Positions 22,569-34,462 of a stretch of 64,000 nt of DNA are shown piece by piece; position 1 is the stretch's first letter; each line of letters begins with the position of its first letter. The position numbers and the translations under genes were made by a program. The notes under the pieces are model-generated. The model did not search any database. It was not told the origin of the DNA and saw only the letters and a program-made list of their open reading frames with translations. Source of the stretch: Cryptomeria japonica (Eukaryota > Streptophyta > Pinopsida > Cupressales > Cupressaceae); the NCBI RefSeq assembly GCF_030272615.1, contig NC_081410.1, forward strand, positions 223,873,415 through 223,937,414. Direction: 5' to 3'.

Positions 22569-25020
22569 GTGCCCTTATCTTTTGTGGATTTGGAAGAGGA
22601 ATACAGAAAAAATGGATACTACATACTAGGGTTGGAACCTCACTATCCACAAAGCAGAGAGGGGGAGGCTAACAGAGGAGGATGGTCCTCCTTATGATAT
22701 GACCATTTTCAAGAAATATTTATAGTATACATATATGGCATGTGGTTGGGATGGAGGAGTTGAATCTCTTGATGTAGAAACCATGGGACCGCTGGTTTTA
22801 GTAGCAGATATTCAGAGACATGAGCCTAGAGCTTTTGATTTTGCTTCATACCTAGTGGATAGACTTCATGAAGGCTTTGTGAAGTTGAAAGAAAATCCAG
22901 ACAAGCACTTCAAGCATTATTCATTGTTAATGCACATTGTTTTATTTTATGGGAGATTGAGAGGGTAATGGCCAGGGGGTTTGAATGTAAATACAGTTGG
23001 GAAGAATGGACAAGATCAACTAGTTCAGTTATGGGTTTCTCTTTGGGATTACAAATATGTAAATTCTAATTACATCAAATTTGAAGAATTCTTTGTTAAG
23101 TCAATTTTATTTCTCTTTGGTGAGCCTCTGCAAGGATCATTTTCTGAGGATGTAAAGAGGTTTCTTAGGCCTCATGAGCACAAAAATCACAAGGTTAATC
23201 ACAATTGGGGTGATTGGTACTCATGCCAAAATTTCACCTTTGTTCGGTGCTATGGATTTGAAGGTTACCCCTATGTGCTACCGAAGCATGCACGGAATGG
23301 GATTTCTTTTTTGGAAATTGTAAGGCAATTAAGTGTCTCTAATGCCAAACATTTTAGAGATGCACACAAGCAAGCCTTTCTACCTAGCACACTTTATTTC
23401 CTGGATTTCAAAATTTTATCTACTAGAGCATACGAGGCTATTGATAGGAAGTTGGTGGATGAGTACAACTTGTTCCAGCACACATCCAGAATGAATTATG
23501 ATCCTGAGGGCTACATCCACATGTGCAAGAAGAGACAAGGGTTGGGAGATTACCTTCATCAAGAGGATGAATTTGAGGGCATGTGTAAAAATAAGGAAGT
23601 GGAGGAGGTTGCAGAGGTTATGGAGACATTGGAGAAGAAACTGGAGGAGAGAAGACAGATATTAGAAAACATTGAGGGAGAGCTAGCTCAAAGTGATTAA
23701 GGGGAGAACGAAGTAGTTTCCAAGCTCCATGCACCTGAGAAAGAGAAGGAGCCAAAAGCACAGGATAAGCTCCTCGTTGCGCTAAATGCAAAAATAGATG
23801 TAAGGATGACAAAGCACACTTCATTGTTTTAGATGATCAATTCATCAAGTCTAAAGAGTTTAAGTCCTTCTTATACCACTACAAACGGAAGAAGCTGAGA
23901 GAAGAAATGCCTATTATCACACCAAATAATGAGGAGGAAATATTGCAAAAGCTTAAGGTTGATATTGATGCAGAAGTGGAGACAATGATCCCTCAGAGAG
24001 GGAGGCAATTGCTAGTGGAAGCAGGTATTATTCTTTTCCCAGGATGGGATTTGAGTGCATCATTTATTTTTGACAGTCTATTACATGCAAACAATAAGGA
24101 CTTCAAGTTGGATGTCCAAGGGGTTAATGATATATTCATTGGATCAAGATATGATCTAGATGAGTAGGAAATGTTGTTATGGGCATTGTACCCCCGAATA
24201 AAAGGCCAAAAATCATAGATGTGGATAAAGCCTTTGGTCATATGATGACCCTGAAAGTTGGAGAGGTAGATCCTATGGTCACTATTGACATAGGTATTGA
24301 TATCTCAAAATTCAATAAGGCTCGGATGAAACACGAGATAGCAGAGAAAAATAAATATAAGTCCTTATATGAGGAAACCCTTAAAAGGAGTGGGCATCCA
24401 ATCCCTCAGATTACTGATTCAGGAATCCACTGGAAGAATAAATTTGAAAAATTAGCTTATGAGCACACTAAGTTGAAGAAGGAGATGAAGAGAATCAGGG
24501 ATGATAATGCTTGTGTATTGATGAGTAAAAGATATGATAACATGGAGAAGGCATTGGATGAATTCTGGGGTGTATATCAGAGGAACATGGATAATATGGT
24601 TTCTAACACCAGAATTCGAGATAGGCTCAACGTGCAGTTACAAGTTGCATCGACTAGGGAAAGGTAAAGAAAAAGGTTCAGGGTTTGCTTGTCACACATG
24701 ATGAATTTACAAAGGAGTTGAAATCTGAATTTGACGAGTGCCAGCAAATTGTTCAACATGGGGTTCCCGGTTTGGTGGATGATGTAGGTGTAATTAAGGA
24801 TAAGACCTTATGGCTTTCTGAGTGTAACTCTTTACTTAGTGTAGCCCAAGTCATTGCCAAGACGGATATTCTTGATATGAATGACACAGTTGATCAGTTT
24901 GAGAACTTCTACGTGATCGAGAACGTAGTCAAGGATGCAATATTCAATGCTACAACTGACAAAGATGCGGACTATTTTTAGCACATTCAGAAGTGCAAAT
25001 AGCGGCTGGACCAAAAGTCT

Positions 25021-26035
25021 TAGTTTATTGTTTAGTTTTATGTTTGTAATGTAATTGATGTTTTAGTTAGGTTGTTTAGTTGTTGTTCAGTTAGTTGTCT
25101 AGGATAATAAAAGGGTGTATCCTTTCATTTGTGTCCCTTGGCATATGTATTTGTTTTGAGTCATTTTGTATCAAAAGAAGAGGAGGGGCAATCATCTACA
25201 ATTTTAAGAAAAGGCCAAGGGACTCTTAGTCTTATGTTACAGAAGGGTAAATGAGAATGAAAAGTCTTTGAGAAATCATGTAATCTCTATGAGTGCAGCT
25301 TATGTATTCAATATTATTTTTTCAGGATCAATATATAAAACTTACTAGTTCTAATTCCTTGATCATTGTGTTATTATTTCATGTTGATGTTTGTTTGAGT
25401 CCCCTAGATAAATCTTATAAGGGTTTGTTGTAATGTGACATTACAAGCTATTGTGATTGAATATAAAATTAAGTTTTTTATTTTTCTCCCAGTACTTAAT
25501 GAAACCATTTTAGCGATAGTTTTAAAATTGTCTCTAGGGTCTAATCAAGATTTATGTCGATAAGTAATACACTAATTGTCAGATGAAGGCACTAGTCTAG
25601 TGTTGATTTCTGGAACATTTCTAATATATGTCTAAGGTACTTAAATGAGAAGCATCTTTGAATTCTTGTGATCTCTACCTTGTTCATAATTACTGATCAG
25701 TCTTGAAATTGTTTCTTTTCTCAGTATACATTTTTCTCAGCATTTTGTTTACAAGCATTCAGTAATAAGCATTCTTAAAGCACATAAGTTTCAATAAAAA
25801 ATTTTGGGAAATTTCCATTCCAGTTAAACATTTGTCCTAAAGTTTAAATTCACTATAAAGAAGCAATCTCTTTATGCTTGGAGATTGGCGTACACCCGCC
25901 CAGGTTTATTGAAGCCTAGAGTGCAGGGGAATTTTGTCTTCGACCATTCTCGTTAGTTCTCCAAGGTTGATTGTGGAAATAGAAAGAGGATTTGCAGCCT
26001 CTTGTTTTCCTAATCTATGGTTTTGGGCATGAACA
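25021..26035 (+). other. Promoter-R-U5 part of A 3' LTR
   Basis: About 1 kb after the LTR reading frame matches 4497-5514. It is AT-rich with no open frame. The TATA equivalent near 25168 is mutated. It ends ...GGGCATGAACA, followed by TSD acttc. Confidence 0.8.
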
Positions 26036-26040
26036 ACTTC

Positions 26041-27245
26041 TACTCACCCTTGTATCGGTGGTCACAGAAGTTGCTTGCTCAACTTTCTTCTTTTTCTCCT
26101 TGGCACTACTGGGTTAAGCAGGTGCAATCCTTTCTTGGTAATTTCTCAGTCTTTTCTTCTTTTTATCCTTAGGAGATGCCAAAAGTTTGTTGGCATAGCT
26201 GATTAACAAGTCATAGTTCTTCATAGCTCATTTCTTCCATTTCTTCTTCTTTGGGTTCAACGACCTCCATAAGGAAAAACTAAGTGGTTACAGTGAAACG
26301 GATGTCTTTTTCAAAGTGTTTCACCACTTCATCAAATAGCCTTAATCTAATGCTCATCTTATTTTGAAAATCATTGAAATATTTGTTCATGGCAAAAGGA
26401 AATGTGTTCTTCACAGCCTTAATGCTATTCTTGATTTGGGTTGTAACCGGTATGTCCTTGGACCATTGAATATCACCAATTCTTGGAATGAAATTCTAAA
26501 AGTAGAAGAATAAACCAATCAATAGTTGACCATATTTGAACTTTGTGTTGTTTTCCTTCTTAATTGATTCTAAGTTCAACATCAATTGACTTCTCATTGC
26601 CTTGCATAAATCATAATATGCATTCTCTTCCATCATCCTGTAAGCCGCATGCACAATAGCAGATGGTACAATGTCCATCCTACTGGAATGGAATATTCGA
26701 TAGCCAATAACCATTGGTCCAAATCTGACTCCTGGATCTTCAATGTTGCTGACTGATATAGAACGACCATCAGTAGTGGTCTTTGTCAAAGCAATAACAA
26801 TTTCCTTTGAGATTGTCCTTAATTTTGGTACTTCACCAGTTTGGCAGAAACTAGTCACTGCATGAATAGCTTCCTTTGTGATTGTGTGTGACTTATTAAG
26901 AGACATATTCCCTCCATGTACACAACTAAGGATAATCCTAACATTTTCTTCCTCAAAATCTTCAAGAAAATCAGCTACATTAGGAAGACCCTTTTCATAA
27001 ACCCTAATATATTCGGGCTTGATTTTGCCGCTCCTATCACACAAAGATTTAAGCTCTAAATAGATGGTCGGGGATCCTAGATCCTCAATTTTATAGTCTA
27101 TATAACTAGACAAATCTCCTTTAATCAAAACACCATCAGGAACTTGAGACAATGCATTATATGATTCTATTTTATCTGATCCCATAGACTCTATAGCTTC
27201 AGCAGTAATCATAAGACTCTTTGTTGGTGTAGAAGACGATGCCAT
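26041..27245 (-). pseudogene. D ORF2, N-terminal domain and start of basic region
   Basis: ATG at 27245 (MASSSTPTK) opens 249 intact codons to 26496, then continues with stops to 26041, where A is inserted. The domain contains YNALSQVPDGVLIKGDLSSYIDYKIEDLG, which aligns with C (YNALSQIPTRVIVEGDISGYIDCKWEDLG), and YDLCKAMRSQLMLNLESIKK then FKYGQLLIGLFFYF, which aligns with C and partly H. This is the least damaged copy of the domain. No catalytic motif is recognisable. Upstream is gag and downstream the Lys-rich region, the same order as C and H. Confidence 0.85.
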
Positions 27246-27707
27246 TTTAGATAATACGTTATTCCCTTCAAGATGGCAAGGTTTCTGGTTGATCTCTTGT
27301 TTTCACACCCGATTCACCTTCATTTGCTTCAAATCTGATTCAACTAATGATCCGTAGCACAAATCCATTCGCGATCAGCTAACAATGCTTTGTTTCGTTC
27401 TGTAGGTGCTCACAAATTCTTCTTCGAATGAAATTAGGGTAAAAATAACTTAGTAAAACTTCCATTTATAAACTTACCCACTGCATTAATTGTACTACTG
27501 ATAGGGTAACAAACCCTAATTACCACTTAACAATCTCGTTTGTACTGGTAGGTATATAACTGGTTGGTAATCCTTAGAAAACTGATAGATAACAATTTCA
27601 AAAATTCACATATTACAACTCGAAATGCAAAACTCTCTTGCCATACACTCTTCTAGGGGTCTAGAAATAGATTTATCGTTATGCTCCCCTTAGGCTTGTT
27701 GAAAAGC

Positions 27708-28132
27708 TCAGTTTACCAGTGTAGCATTCTCCACACTTGGTGAAGGGTTTGATTCTTCTGTTGGCTTGTCCTCACTTTTTTTCTTCCATATTTTTTTCAT
27801 CTTCGCTCTAGTTTCTTCCACATCAACCATCTTCTTTCCTTTTTGATCTTCAGAGTGGTTTACCAGTTTGTTCTTCTTTTCTCTATAGAACTTATCCATG
27901 TGGCCCAGTTTATGACAATGATAGCAGGCCATCCCAGATGCTCTCCAAGATCCTGCATTACCTCTTCCAGTCCTTCTATAGTTCATAGCCACATGAACAA
28001 ATTTATTGCAAATTGTGAAAATCACATTGGTTACCTTTTCCATCTCATAGGGATTGAACTGATTAACATAGGGTTTTTTCTAGTTCATGCTTCTCCGATT
28101 GTCAAAAGTCCTTCTACAATCACCGATAGGTC
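27708..28132 (-). pseudogene. D gag, C-terminal part
   Basis: The minus frame (open 28043-27708) contains knuckle CYHCHKLGHMDKFY (last Cys lost) and a Lys/Glu-rich tail ending PSPSVENATLVN, which aligns with the C gag end (APSVEVSELAN). It is joined to the N-terminal part at 36127 once E is removed. About 460 bp between this and ORF2 (27250-27707) is a non-coding spacer, as in C. Confidence 0.8.
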
Positions 28133-28490
28133 TTGGATGGTGCAGGAGCACCTAGGACTTAGGCAATTTAACTTTCACAATTTTGGCTTGTACTGGCCCT
28201 AGAGAACTCAGTGGTGAATAAGGACTCTAGGAGGGTCCAAGAATGAGTATGTTGTGTCAATGTAGGCCTAGGTTAAGTTCATTTTACTTAGGTTTGCATT
28301 TTTGTGTAAATAGTGAGTTTGAGTAGGTATTTGGCCTTTTGTTGGTCAAAAGTGTCAGAAGTTGGTAAAATCATTAGAGAGGATTAAATAGGTCTTAGAC
28401 ATGTTATAAAATTCATTTACAGTTATTTGGAATAGGTCTTATAAGTTGGAGAGACCAAAAAGTGCAAAAGTGCAAAAGTGCAAAGTTGCA

Positions 28491-28512
28491 AAAAGTTGTC
28501 ATGACAACTTTT
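28491..28512. promoter_or_regulatory. Perfect 22-bp palindrome in E LTR
   Basis: The half-site AAAAGTTGTCA is followed at once by its exact complement TGACAACTTTT. The 3' LTR keeps a 20-bp version at 34846-34865, preceded by a second related arm (AAAGTTATCACAACTTTT). It lies about 70 bp upstream of the TATA box, so it may be a dimeric transcription-factor site. Confidence 0.6.
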
Positions 28513-28584
28513 GTCCTGAAATTGGTTAGCGGTGGAGTTAGGGATTTCCCAATGCCATGGAAGGACTCCACACATGGGAAAGAT

Positions 28585-28597
28585 ATATAAACCCTCT
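28585..28597 (+). promoter_or_regulatory. TATA box of E 5' LTR
   Basis: GATATATAAACCCTC sits here and recurs as CTATATAAACCCTC near 34938 in the 3' LTR. Position after U3 and before a pyrimidine-rich stretch fits a promoter. Confidence 0.65.
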
Positions 28598-29769
28598 CTT
28601 GTACATTTACCAAGGTTGGTGAAGTTTGTCTTGTAAGTCTAACAACTGAAACTACTCATTTTCAGTCTTGTGGACAATATTTTGGCTTGTTTTACTAAAT
28701 TTTGCAATAGAATATGGATTGAATCCATTGATCCAGAAATGGGTTGAGTTAATCTTGTGTTTTTTCATACTATTGGCTCATTTTAGATCTTTTTAGATAC
28801 TATACATAGGTGTTTTCTTGTTCAAGTTTGTAAATAACTAGTTTTGGCTTGTAATTAGCAATTTTCTTGCAAATATGGTTGCCCCATGAACTCCACATGT
28901 GCTGCCATCATGGCTTGTTGGAAAATGATGGGAAAGAATATTTATAGTGTACATATGTAGGTTCAAGTGCTGGAGAAGTGTTTAAACATTACTTCCCCCT
29001 TATTCTAGGTGAGTCCAGGAGCAACCCGACTAGGGAAAATAAGGTGAAAAAGTGGTGTAAAGTGTAGGGGTGAGTGCAAGATCACTATTTCAGAGTTTGG
29101 AGGGGTTCATGGAGTTGGGGAATACTATTTCCATGCATGGAGAAGATTTTAAAAATCCTTTTGATAGCAAAACCCCAATTTGTTCATTCAATATCGATTA
29201 AAGGCCTTGTAAACCCTTCAAAACCCTCATTTTGGGGTTCATACATTGTATGGTGAAACCAAGGGCCAAAACCACAAAAATTCTTGAGGGATAGGTGTAT
29301 CTTTGAATAAAATGAAAACTTATTTGGGGGTCCTTTGAATTGTTTTCACCCAAGCCCTAGAAAACCGGATTTGGAGGCCTAATTAGGCCTAATTCCTTGT
29401 AGCCCTTTTCTAGGCAAGAATTTGAGATCGGTAAGAAGCCTATTGGTTGCAAGCCACTAATGGACTTTAAATGCATAAAAAAAATGTTAGTAGACACCTC
29501 CACACCTCTGCAACATCTCACAATGATAGGAGGTCATTTTGACAACTTGAAGCCAAGAAGCCATAATTGAGTACCTGAGAAGAATAGTGAATTGGTAGGG
29601 TTCCTAGTCAAGACAGTTGAAGCAAACACCTTAGAAAGAAAAAGAATCAAGCCCTAGAAGAGATTGAGAAGGACTTGAAGGTCTAGAGAGCAACTAGGCC
29701 TAGTGAGTTGGTACAATTGAGCAACACCAACTAGGTGAAGTGTTGAGCAAACTAGATAAACCCCATCAA

Positions 29770-29783
29770 ATTGGTATCAGAGC
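29770..29783 (+). other. Primer-binding site of E (initiator tRNA-Met)
   Basis: ATTGGTATCAGAGC begins one or two bases after the 5' LTR and matches the tRNA-Met primer. Confidence 0.9.
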
Positions 29784-29810
29784 TTATAAGATTTGGGCTA
29801 GAAGAGTTGA

Positions 29811-31417
29811 TGTCCTTAGTGGAATCTATAGGAGACAAAAACATGGTGACCAATGAAGAGTTGGCCAGGAAAGTGGATGATCAGGAGGAGGAGAATAGAC
29901 TCCTGAAAGAGAAATTGATTGAATTTGAGAGCAAGCTTGGTGCCATAGAAACCAAGGTTGATGAAGTATTGGTAAAGGTGGAAGGAGCAAAAGGGAAGGG
30001 TAAAGAAGTGTCAGAGATAGATAAGATACCTGAACCTGATCCTATCCTAGAGAAAGAACCTTTCTTGAAGGCATTGAAGGCCTTGAGTGGCAAATCACTA
30101 GAAGGATTGTCATTGTTCACTGGTAAGATGGAGGCAGAAGTGGTCCTAGAATGGATAGAAGGTATGGAGAACCATTTTGAATGTGAAGGCATAATTGAAG
30201 CCAAGAGAGTCAAGGTAGCCAATTCAAGGATGAGAGGAGCTGCCCTCACATGGTGGCGATTTGTATAAGATGAGAGGAAGAAAATGGGCAAAGCACCCAT
30301 CTCTTCTTGGAAAGGGATGCTAGTCAAAATCAAAGAAGTCTATCTCCTTGATGACTATGAAGTGAAAATTCATAGGCAGAGGCAAAACTTAAGACAAAAG
30401 GATCTTGATGTCAGTAGCTATACGGAGGAGTTTCAAAAACTTAGCCTTAGATCCCATGCGATGGAAGAAGAGCGTCTCAAGGTTGCTAGGTACCTAAATG
30501 GTCTACGGTGGAACATCCAAGAAGAAATCAATCTAATGAGCCCAGAAATAGTCCATCAAACCTTTCAACTTGCCCTTAAGGTGGAGGAAAATCTGAAAAG
30601 AAGACATGACTCAAGCAACAATAGGGGCAGAGGTAGAGGAAAAGACAATAGAGGCCATAGAGGAGGCTTTGGTGGAAGAAGTTTTGAACAAAGAACACAA
30701 GGAGAGTCTAAACTCACTGAGTAGCAAGATAATGGAAGCAATAGAGGAGGATTAAATAGAGGAAGGGGATCAAATAGTGGTTCCAAAGGAAGATCTAGTG
30801 GACAAGGTAGAGGTTCCTCATACTTTGCAATAATGAAGTGTTACCATTGTAACCAACTTGGTCATCCATCATATAAGTGTCCAGAGAAGGGATCATCATC
30901 ACATGGTGGTGAAAGAAGAGTGAGTTACCTCCAAGAAGAGTCTTCAAGTAGTAAGACTTCAGAGGTTGCCTTAGAGCCAGAAGTGGGTGAAAACTTGATG
31001 ATAAGGAGAACTTTGATCAAAGAACCGGTCAAAGAAGAGCCTAGCCAAAGAAGGTCCTTATTTAAGATCAAATGCAAGATTATGGATAAAGTGTGCAAAG
31101 TGATCATTTATTTAGGGTCTACAGACAATATTGTGTCAGAAGAGGTAGTGAGAAAGCTCAAATTTCAAAGGATACCTCACAACAATCCTTATAGAGTCAC
31201 TTGGTTGAACAAAGGTCAACATGTTCTTGTTAATGAGCAAGCATGGGTGGATTTCACCATTGGAAGGTATAAGGACAAGGTGTTATGTGATGTCTTACCC
31301 ATGGATACATGCCATCTTCTTTTAGGAAGACCGTGGCAATTTGATAGACAAGCTATCCATGATGGAGCCAAGAATGCATACTCATTCAAGAAAGATGGAG
31401 TCACATTCAAGATTTAG
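29811..31417 (+). pseudogene. E gag and protease
   Basis: One frame from about 29811 (MSLVESIGDKN) is broken only by TAA at 30266 and TAG at 30722. An N-terminal coiled coil (DDQEEENRLLKEKL) precedes the gag domain (FTGKMEAEVVLEWIEGMENHF; ALTWW; then SYTEEFQKLSLRSH). An Arg/Gly-rich stretch (30620-30830) and zinc knuckle CYHCNQLGHPSYKC (30836-30880) follow. The protease begins about 31060; the active site reads LGSTDNIVSEEV, where DSG(S/A)xxNxI is expected, so the catalytic Asp is missing. LLLGRPW marks its end. Stop at 31415. Confidence 0.88.
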
Positions 31418-32930
31418 TCTATCCTTGAGGCAGGTGAAAAAAGGGTAGAAGGCCCTCATGTTCTTTTGGTGAGTGAAAAATAGTTCTTAAAAACACTTGA
31501 GGAGGTGAAGGTATAGGGTTTGCACTTGTAATGAAGCCTAAATAAGAAGACAAGAAAGAGAAGCAAGATTGGCCATTAGAGGTGCAAGATTTGTTGAAGA
31601 AATTCAAAGGCATAGTAAGTGAAGGACAACTAGCCACCTTACCTCCTAAAAGACCCATAAGCCATCAAATAGATTTCATTCCCAGAGCATCCTTGCCTAA
31701 TAAGGTAGCCTACAAAATGACTCCTCAACAAAACATTGAAATTGCCAAGCAAATCCAAGAGCTCTTAGACCAAGGCCTAATTAGGAAAAGCATTAGCCCT
31801 TGTGCTATCCCTACCGTGTTGGCACCAAAAAAAGGTGGTACTTGGAGATTGTGTACTAATTCTAGAGCCATAAATAGGATCACCATCAGATATAGGCTCC
31901 CTATTCCTAGAATAGAAGACCTAATGGATTGTTTATGGGAAGCCAAGTACTTTACCAAGATTGACCTTAAGAGCGGCTATCATCAAATTAGGATTAAGGA
32001 GGGTGATGAATGGAAAACTGCATTCAAGACTACTGAGGGTATTTATGAGTGGCTTGTACTGCCATTTGGCTTATCCAATTCTCCAAGAACCTTCATGAGA
32101 CTCATGAATGAGGTGATAAAGGACTTCATAAGTAAATTTGTGCTAGTGTATCTTGATGATATTCTCATTTTCAGTAAAGATAGGGCAGATCACATTAATC
32201 ATTTGCAAGATGTACTACAAATATTGTGTGATGAAAAGCTAACCATGAATTTGGATAAGTGTGAGTTTGTCAAGTAGGAGTTGGTTTATCCTGGGTTTGT
32301 GTTGTCTCAAGGAAACCTCAAGATGGATCCAAGCAAGGTTGAAGCCATTGTAAATTGGCCTACTCCTAAGACAGCAACAAAGGTGAGAAGCTTCCATGGA
32401 CTAGCTTAGTACTATAGGAAGTTCATTAGGCAGTTCAGTGTTATATGTGAACCCATGTTAGACACCATTAGAGGTGGAGTAAAGGAAAATTTTCAATGGG
32501 GTGAAGAAGCAAACAAAGGTTTTGAAACCTTAAAGGAGAAGATAGCTACCCAACCGGTACTAGTGTTGCCCAGTTTTGAGAAACTTTTCATTGTAGAATC
32601 AAATGCAAGCAATGTTGCAGTAGGTGTTGTCCTAAACCAAGAAGAAAGACCAGTAGCTTTCCATAGTGAGAAGATAAGTGATGCCACAAAGAAATACTCT
32701 TCATATGATCTTGAGTTGTATGATTTAGTGCAGGCATTGAGGAAATGGAGACACTATCTCCTCCCTAAAGAATTTGTGGTCTACACGGACAACCAAGCAT
32801 TGAGTTTCCTAAACTCACAAGTTAAACTCAATCATAAACACATGAAATGGGTGGAGTATATGTAGGCCTATACATTCACCATTAAGCACAAGGGAAGTTA
32901 AACTGAGTATCTGATGCATTGAGTAGAAGA
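31418..32930 (+). pseudogene. E reverse transcriptase and RNase H
   Basis: After a frameshift, RT runs 31582-32277: PHRAIN-type region (SRAINRITIRYRLPIPRIEDL), TKIDLKSGYHQIRI, PFGLSNSPRTF and catalytic YLDD (LVYLDDILIFS). TAG stops at 32275 and 32407 stand where the family has Gln. RNase H is in 32455-32865: ESNASNVAVGVVL (first Asp to Asn), SYDLELYDL (Glu present), YTDNQAL (Asp present). TAG at 32863, then several stops to the integrase. Confidence 0.92.
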
Positions 32931-34442
32931 CTTTTGACAGTCCAAGAAATCCAATTGAGAAGCATAGGTGTGGAAAGCTTTAGAGACTTGTATCTAGAGG
33001 ATGAAGACTTCTCAAGTGCCTACAAGGTGTGTAAGGAGTACCAAAATCACTTACATAGTGAGTATTCTGATTTCACTTTGCAAGATGGGCTATTGTTCAA
33101 AGGTGGGCAGCTTTGTGTGCCTAGAGGCTCAATGAGAGAAAACCTTATTCAAGAGAAGCATAATGGCAGGCTTAGTGGACATTTTGGAGTCAATAAGACT
33201 CAAGGGTTGGTTCAAAGATACTATTATTGGCAAAAGATGAATCAAGATGTGAAGAAATATGTGGAGACTTGCATAGTTTTCCAAAAAGCCAAGGGTACTT
33301 CAACAAATGTTGGTTTATACCAACCTCTTCCCATACCAAATAGACCTTGGGAATGCATTAGCATGGACTTTGTAGTAGGCTTTCCAAGGAAAAAATAGGG
33401 ATATGATAGCATTTATGTGATTGTGGACAAATTTAGCAAAATGGCTCACTTTGTGCCTTGAAAGACTACTCATGACGCATGCCAAATTGCTCAATTGTTC
33501 TTCAAAGAGGTAGTGAGGATACATGGTTTACCCATGAGTATTGTTTCAGATAGGGACTCAAAGTTTATGAGTCATTTTTTAAAGACACTATGGAAGAAGC
33601 TCGGCACCAACCTCTCTTTTGGGTCAGCCTACCATCCTCAAATAGATGGGTAGACCGAAGTGGTGAATAGGAGCTTGGGAAACTTGTTAAGGTGCCTTAC
33701 TAAGGAATATGGACAAACATGGGATCAAGTACTCTCACAAGGTGAATATGCATACAATGACACCATAAATAGGACTATTGGCAAGAGCCCTTTTGAAGTG
33801 ATCTATGGGGTGCACCCAAGAAGCATTTTGGAGTTGAGAGACTTAGGAAGTGAAGCAGCAAGAAGTGGATATGCAGAGGACTTTTTTCCATCAATGAAGG
33901 AAGTCCATGATTCAGTTAGACAAGAATTGATGGAAAACGCAAACAAGCTCAAGCAAAAAGTTGATGAAAAGAGGAAGAACCTCCAATTTCAAGTAGGAGA
34001 TCTTATCATGGTTCACTTGAATAAAGCAAGGCTACAGCAAGGAGTTCCAAACAAGTTACAAATGAGCAGGATAGGTCCATGTGCCATTCTATCCAAGTAT
34101 GGAGAAAATGCCTACAAGGTGGATCTACCTAGTGACATAGGCTTTTCACCTGTTTTCAATATAGTAGACTTAGTTGCATGCAAGGGACTAGTTCAATGTT
34201 CAGATTGTAGTCACTCAAAGGTTTCAGTTGATGTGAACAACCTTCAGTTACCATCCAAACCAAATCCAAAGGCCGAAAAGGTGTTGAGTTCAAGGGTCAC
34301 CAAGAAGACAAGGCATCAAATCTATTGGGAGCACCAAATCAAATGGAAGGGTATGGATGATTCTAAAGCTACATGGGTGATAGAGAGAGAGTTTCAAAAG
34401 CTTGGAATTGATCAGAATCTGATTCCCAAAGAGGTGATATAA
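32931..34442 (+). pseudogene. E integrase with C-terminal chromodomain
   Basis: The H2C2 module is HNGRLSGHFGVNKT...CIVFQKAKG (second Cys lost). The core has [16 protein letters not shown] and TEVVNRSLG, so all three catalytic acids are present, but with a TAG at 33396 and at 33651 (DG*TEVV, Gln expected). The last open block, 33660-34442, carries the integrase C-terminus and then a chromodomain (HQIYWEHQIKWKGMDDSKATW...EREFQKL). Chromodomains steer insertion towards particular histone marks, often heterochromatin. Confidence 0.92.
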
Positions 34443-34462
34443 TCTTCTTTTGTTTGGGAGAA

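Larger units (their letters stand above)
16484..25020 (+). pseudogene. U3-encoded long reading frame of A, copy 2, split by A'
   Basis: Copy 2 begins ATG at 16484, runs to 16960, is split by A', and resumes at 22574. Open blocks are 16760-16960, 22735-22968, 22981-23700, 23907-24167, 24179-24667 and 24685-24981. It retains the C-terminal segment (24590-24880) deleted in copy 1, which is Glu/Lys-rich and likely helical and ends near ...NATTDKDADYF. Around 23760-23890 the frame changes in both copies before a DDQFIKSKEFKSFLYHY block that matches F at 54340. This copy lies after pol, so in the element's RNA it would be the terminal gene. Confidence 0.75.
196..26035 (+). mobile_element. Element A: Tat-like Ty3/gypsy retrotransposon with giant LTRs
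   Basis: A has direct repeats of about 5.3 kb (196-5514 and 14819-26035, the second interrupted by A'), a Tat-type primer site at 5517, and internal gag, protease, archaeal-type RNase H, reverse transcriptase, degenerate gypsy RNase H and integrase in that order. TSD acttc flanks it. The pol order with an extra RNase H is typical of the plant Tat lineage of non-chromovirus gypsy elements. Every frame carries stops or frameshifts, so this copy is dead. It contains three later insertions (solo LTR1 with LTR2, and A'). Confidence 0.92.
14819..26035 (+). repeat. 3' LTR of A, interrupted by element A'
   Basis: It starts TGTTAGCACATA and ends GGGCATGAACA. Without A' (16966-22568) it is about 5.6 kb, longer than the 5' copy by one segment of about 296 bp. 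It matches 196-5514 from end to end with many point differences, so A is old. Confidence 0.93.
28138..29768 (+). repeat. 5' LTR of E
   Basis: TGGTGCAGGAGCACCT to ...AAACCCCATCA, 1631 bp. It has a near-identical partner at 34463-36121. It contains a TATA box and a perfect palindrome. Confidence 0.92.
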
